Positions 63,592 to 64,000 of a stretch of 64,000 nucleotides of DNA are shown here, in pieces (positions within the stretch are counted from its first letter, which is position 1; each line of letters starts with the position of its first letter). Under the pieces are notes generated by a model. That model was not told the DNA's origin and searched no databases. It saw only the letters and a list, made by a program, of their open reading frames with translations. The translations under genes and the position numbers were made by a program. Source of the stretch: Mycoplasma_N cavipharyngis (GTDB lineage: Bacteria > Bacillota_I > Bacilli_A > Mycoplasmatales > Mycoplasmoidaceae); assembly GCF_042984175.1 (NCBI RefSeq), contig NZ_CP155569.1, positions 372,001 to 436,000 of the forward strand. Direction: 5' to 3'.

Positions 63592-63948
63592 AATTTTTTA
63601 ATTTCTTACTTTTAAAAATAGATTTTTATAATAATTATAATAATTTGATTTAATCTTGATTTTAATAATGATTTTAAGATTAAGTAAATATCTTGTATAT
63701 TATGAATTAAATTTAAGTATTTATTTTAAATGATAAATTTAATTAATAAAAATTATTTGATTTTAATTTGAAAATTAAGATCTTTTTAACTAGTTTAAAT
63801 AATTAAGATTAAAATATAATTAATGACTTTAATTATTTTAAAAATAATTAATTTTTTATAACATTTATTATCTTTTATTAATCATAATAATGATTAAATT
63901 ACTAATTGATTTTTATCAAAATTAATCATAATTAATTTACAAATAATA
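63592..63948. other. Divergent AT-rich gap between rplI and the next gene
   Basis: Nothing but AT-rich DNA and promoter-like boxes such as TATAAT near 63629-63640 (rplI side) and AAAATATAATTAAT near 63812 (right-hand gene). I see no gene, no DnaA-box cluster and no RNA. Confidence 0.45.
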
Positions 63949-64000
63949 ATGAATCAAATAATTGCTAAATTCAATTCTAAAAAAACTGATCAAAACCGAA
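63949..64000 (+). CDS. Start of a gene running off the window
   Basis: ATG at 63949 opens MNQIIAKFNSKKTDQNR to the edge (17 codons). Too short to identify; no Shine-Dalgarno box. Listed because it lies downstream of a plausible promoter in an otherwise empty gap. Confidence 0.35.
   Translation, partial: MNQIIAKFNSKKTDQNR

Noticed and set aside
63592..63948. AT-rich divergent gap considered as a replication origin
   Set aside because: No DnaA-box cluster and neither dnaA nor dnaN is nearby.
1..64000. CRISPR arrays, insertion sequences, prophage genes and rRNA genes
   Set aside because: No regularly spaced repeats, transposase or integrase motifs, phage structural genes or 16S/23S/5S sequence were seen on either strand.

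Overview
This is a stretch of an AT-rich Mollicutes (Mycoplasma-like) chromosome. Nearly every gene needs TGA read as Trp to stay open. A tRNA-Trp with anticodon UCA lies in the window (20282-20356, minus), and intergenic DNA is extremely AT-rich. GroEL, a divergent GroES, a ferritin and an L-ascorbate (ula) gene set are present. I do not name a species. Because TGA is Trp, conventional translation splits most genes here; the coordinates below are for the rejoined frames.

Layout. 1-11.8 kb is an accessory/surface region. It holds a truncated leucine-rich-repeat membrane protein of unusual base composition, a 1067-aa lipoprotein, a decayed second long gene (two frameshifts, several stops), and two paralogous MacB-type ABC exporters, the second frameshifted near its 3' end. 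11.8-20.3 kb carries carbohydrate genes. On the minus strand are an iron-alcohol-dehydrogenase-like protein that has lost its active site, and ulaD. Divergent from them, on the plus strand, run a phosphotriesterase-family sugar lactonase, ulaA, ulaC, ulaE, ulaF and ulaB, which together import and catabolise L-ascorbate to xylulose-5-phosphate. 20.3-25.1 kb (minus) has two tRNAs, an operon of two unrecognised genes plus an acyl-carrier-like protein, and folD-groEL. 25.3-29.1 kb (plus) has a protease-like lipoprotein with a replaced catalytic His, a polytopic membrane protein and two small unknown genes.

29.4-45.6 kb is the S10-spc-alpha ribosomal protein region in the usual bacterial order (rpsJ to rplQ), with secY, adk, map, infA and rpoA. 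45.8-52.6 kb has a choline-kinase-like protein lacking its catalytic Asp, lon, RNase P RNA (minus), and dnaK followed directly by a divergent groES. dnaK-groES sits behind two tandem CIRCE-like operators, so the GroES partner is 28 kb away from groEL and regulated with dnaK. 53-64 kb has pepF, manA, rplM-rpsI, a ferritin with a natural His-rich tail (minus), a two-gene xylose/ribose-type sugar ABC importer without a binding protein, a ROK glucokinase, tRNA-Ser, tRNA-His, rplI, and the first codons of a gene running off the window.

Most transcription units end in clear hairpin-plus-T terminators, many working in both directions between convergent genes. No IS element, transposase, CRISPR array, phage gene or rRNA was found. 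The items most worth a second look are the two tandem CIRCE elements with relocated groES, the ACP-containing three-gene operon, and the series of pseudoenzymes (iron-ADH-like, serine-protease-like, choline-kinase-like).
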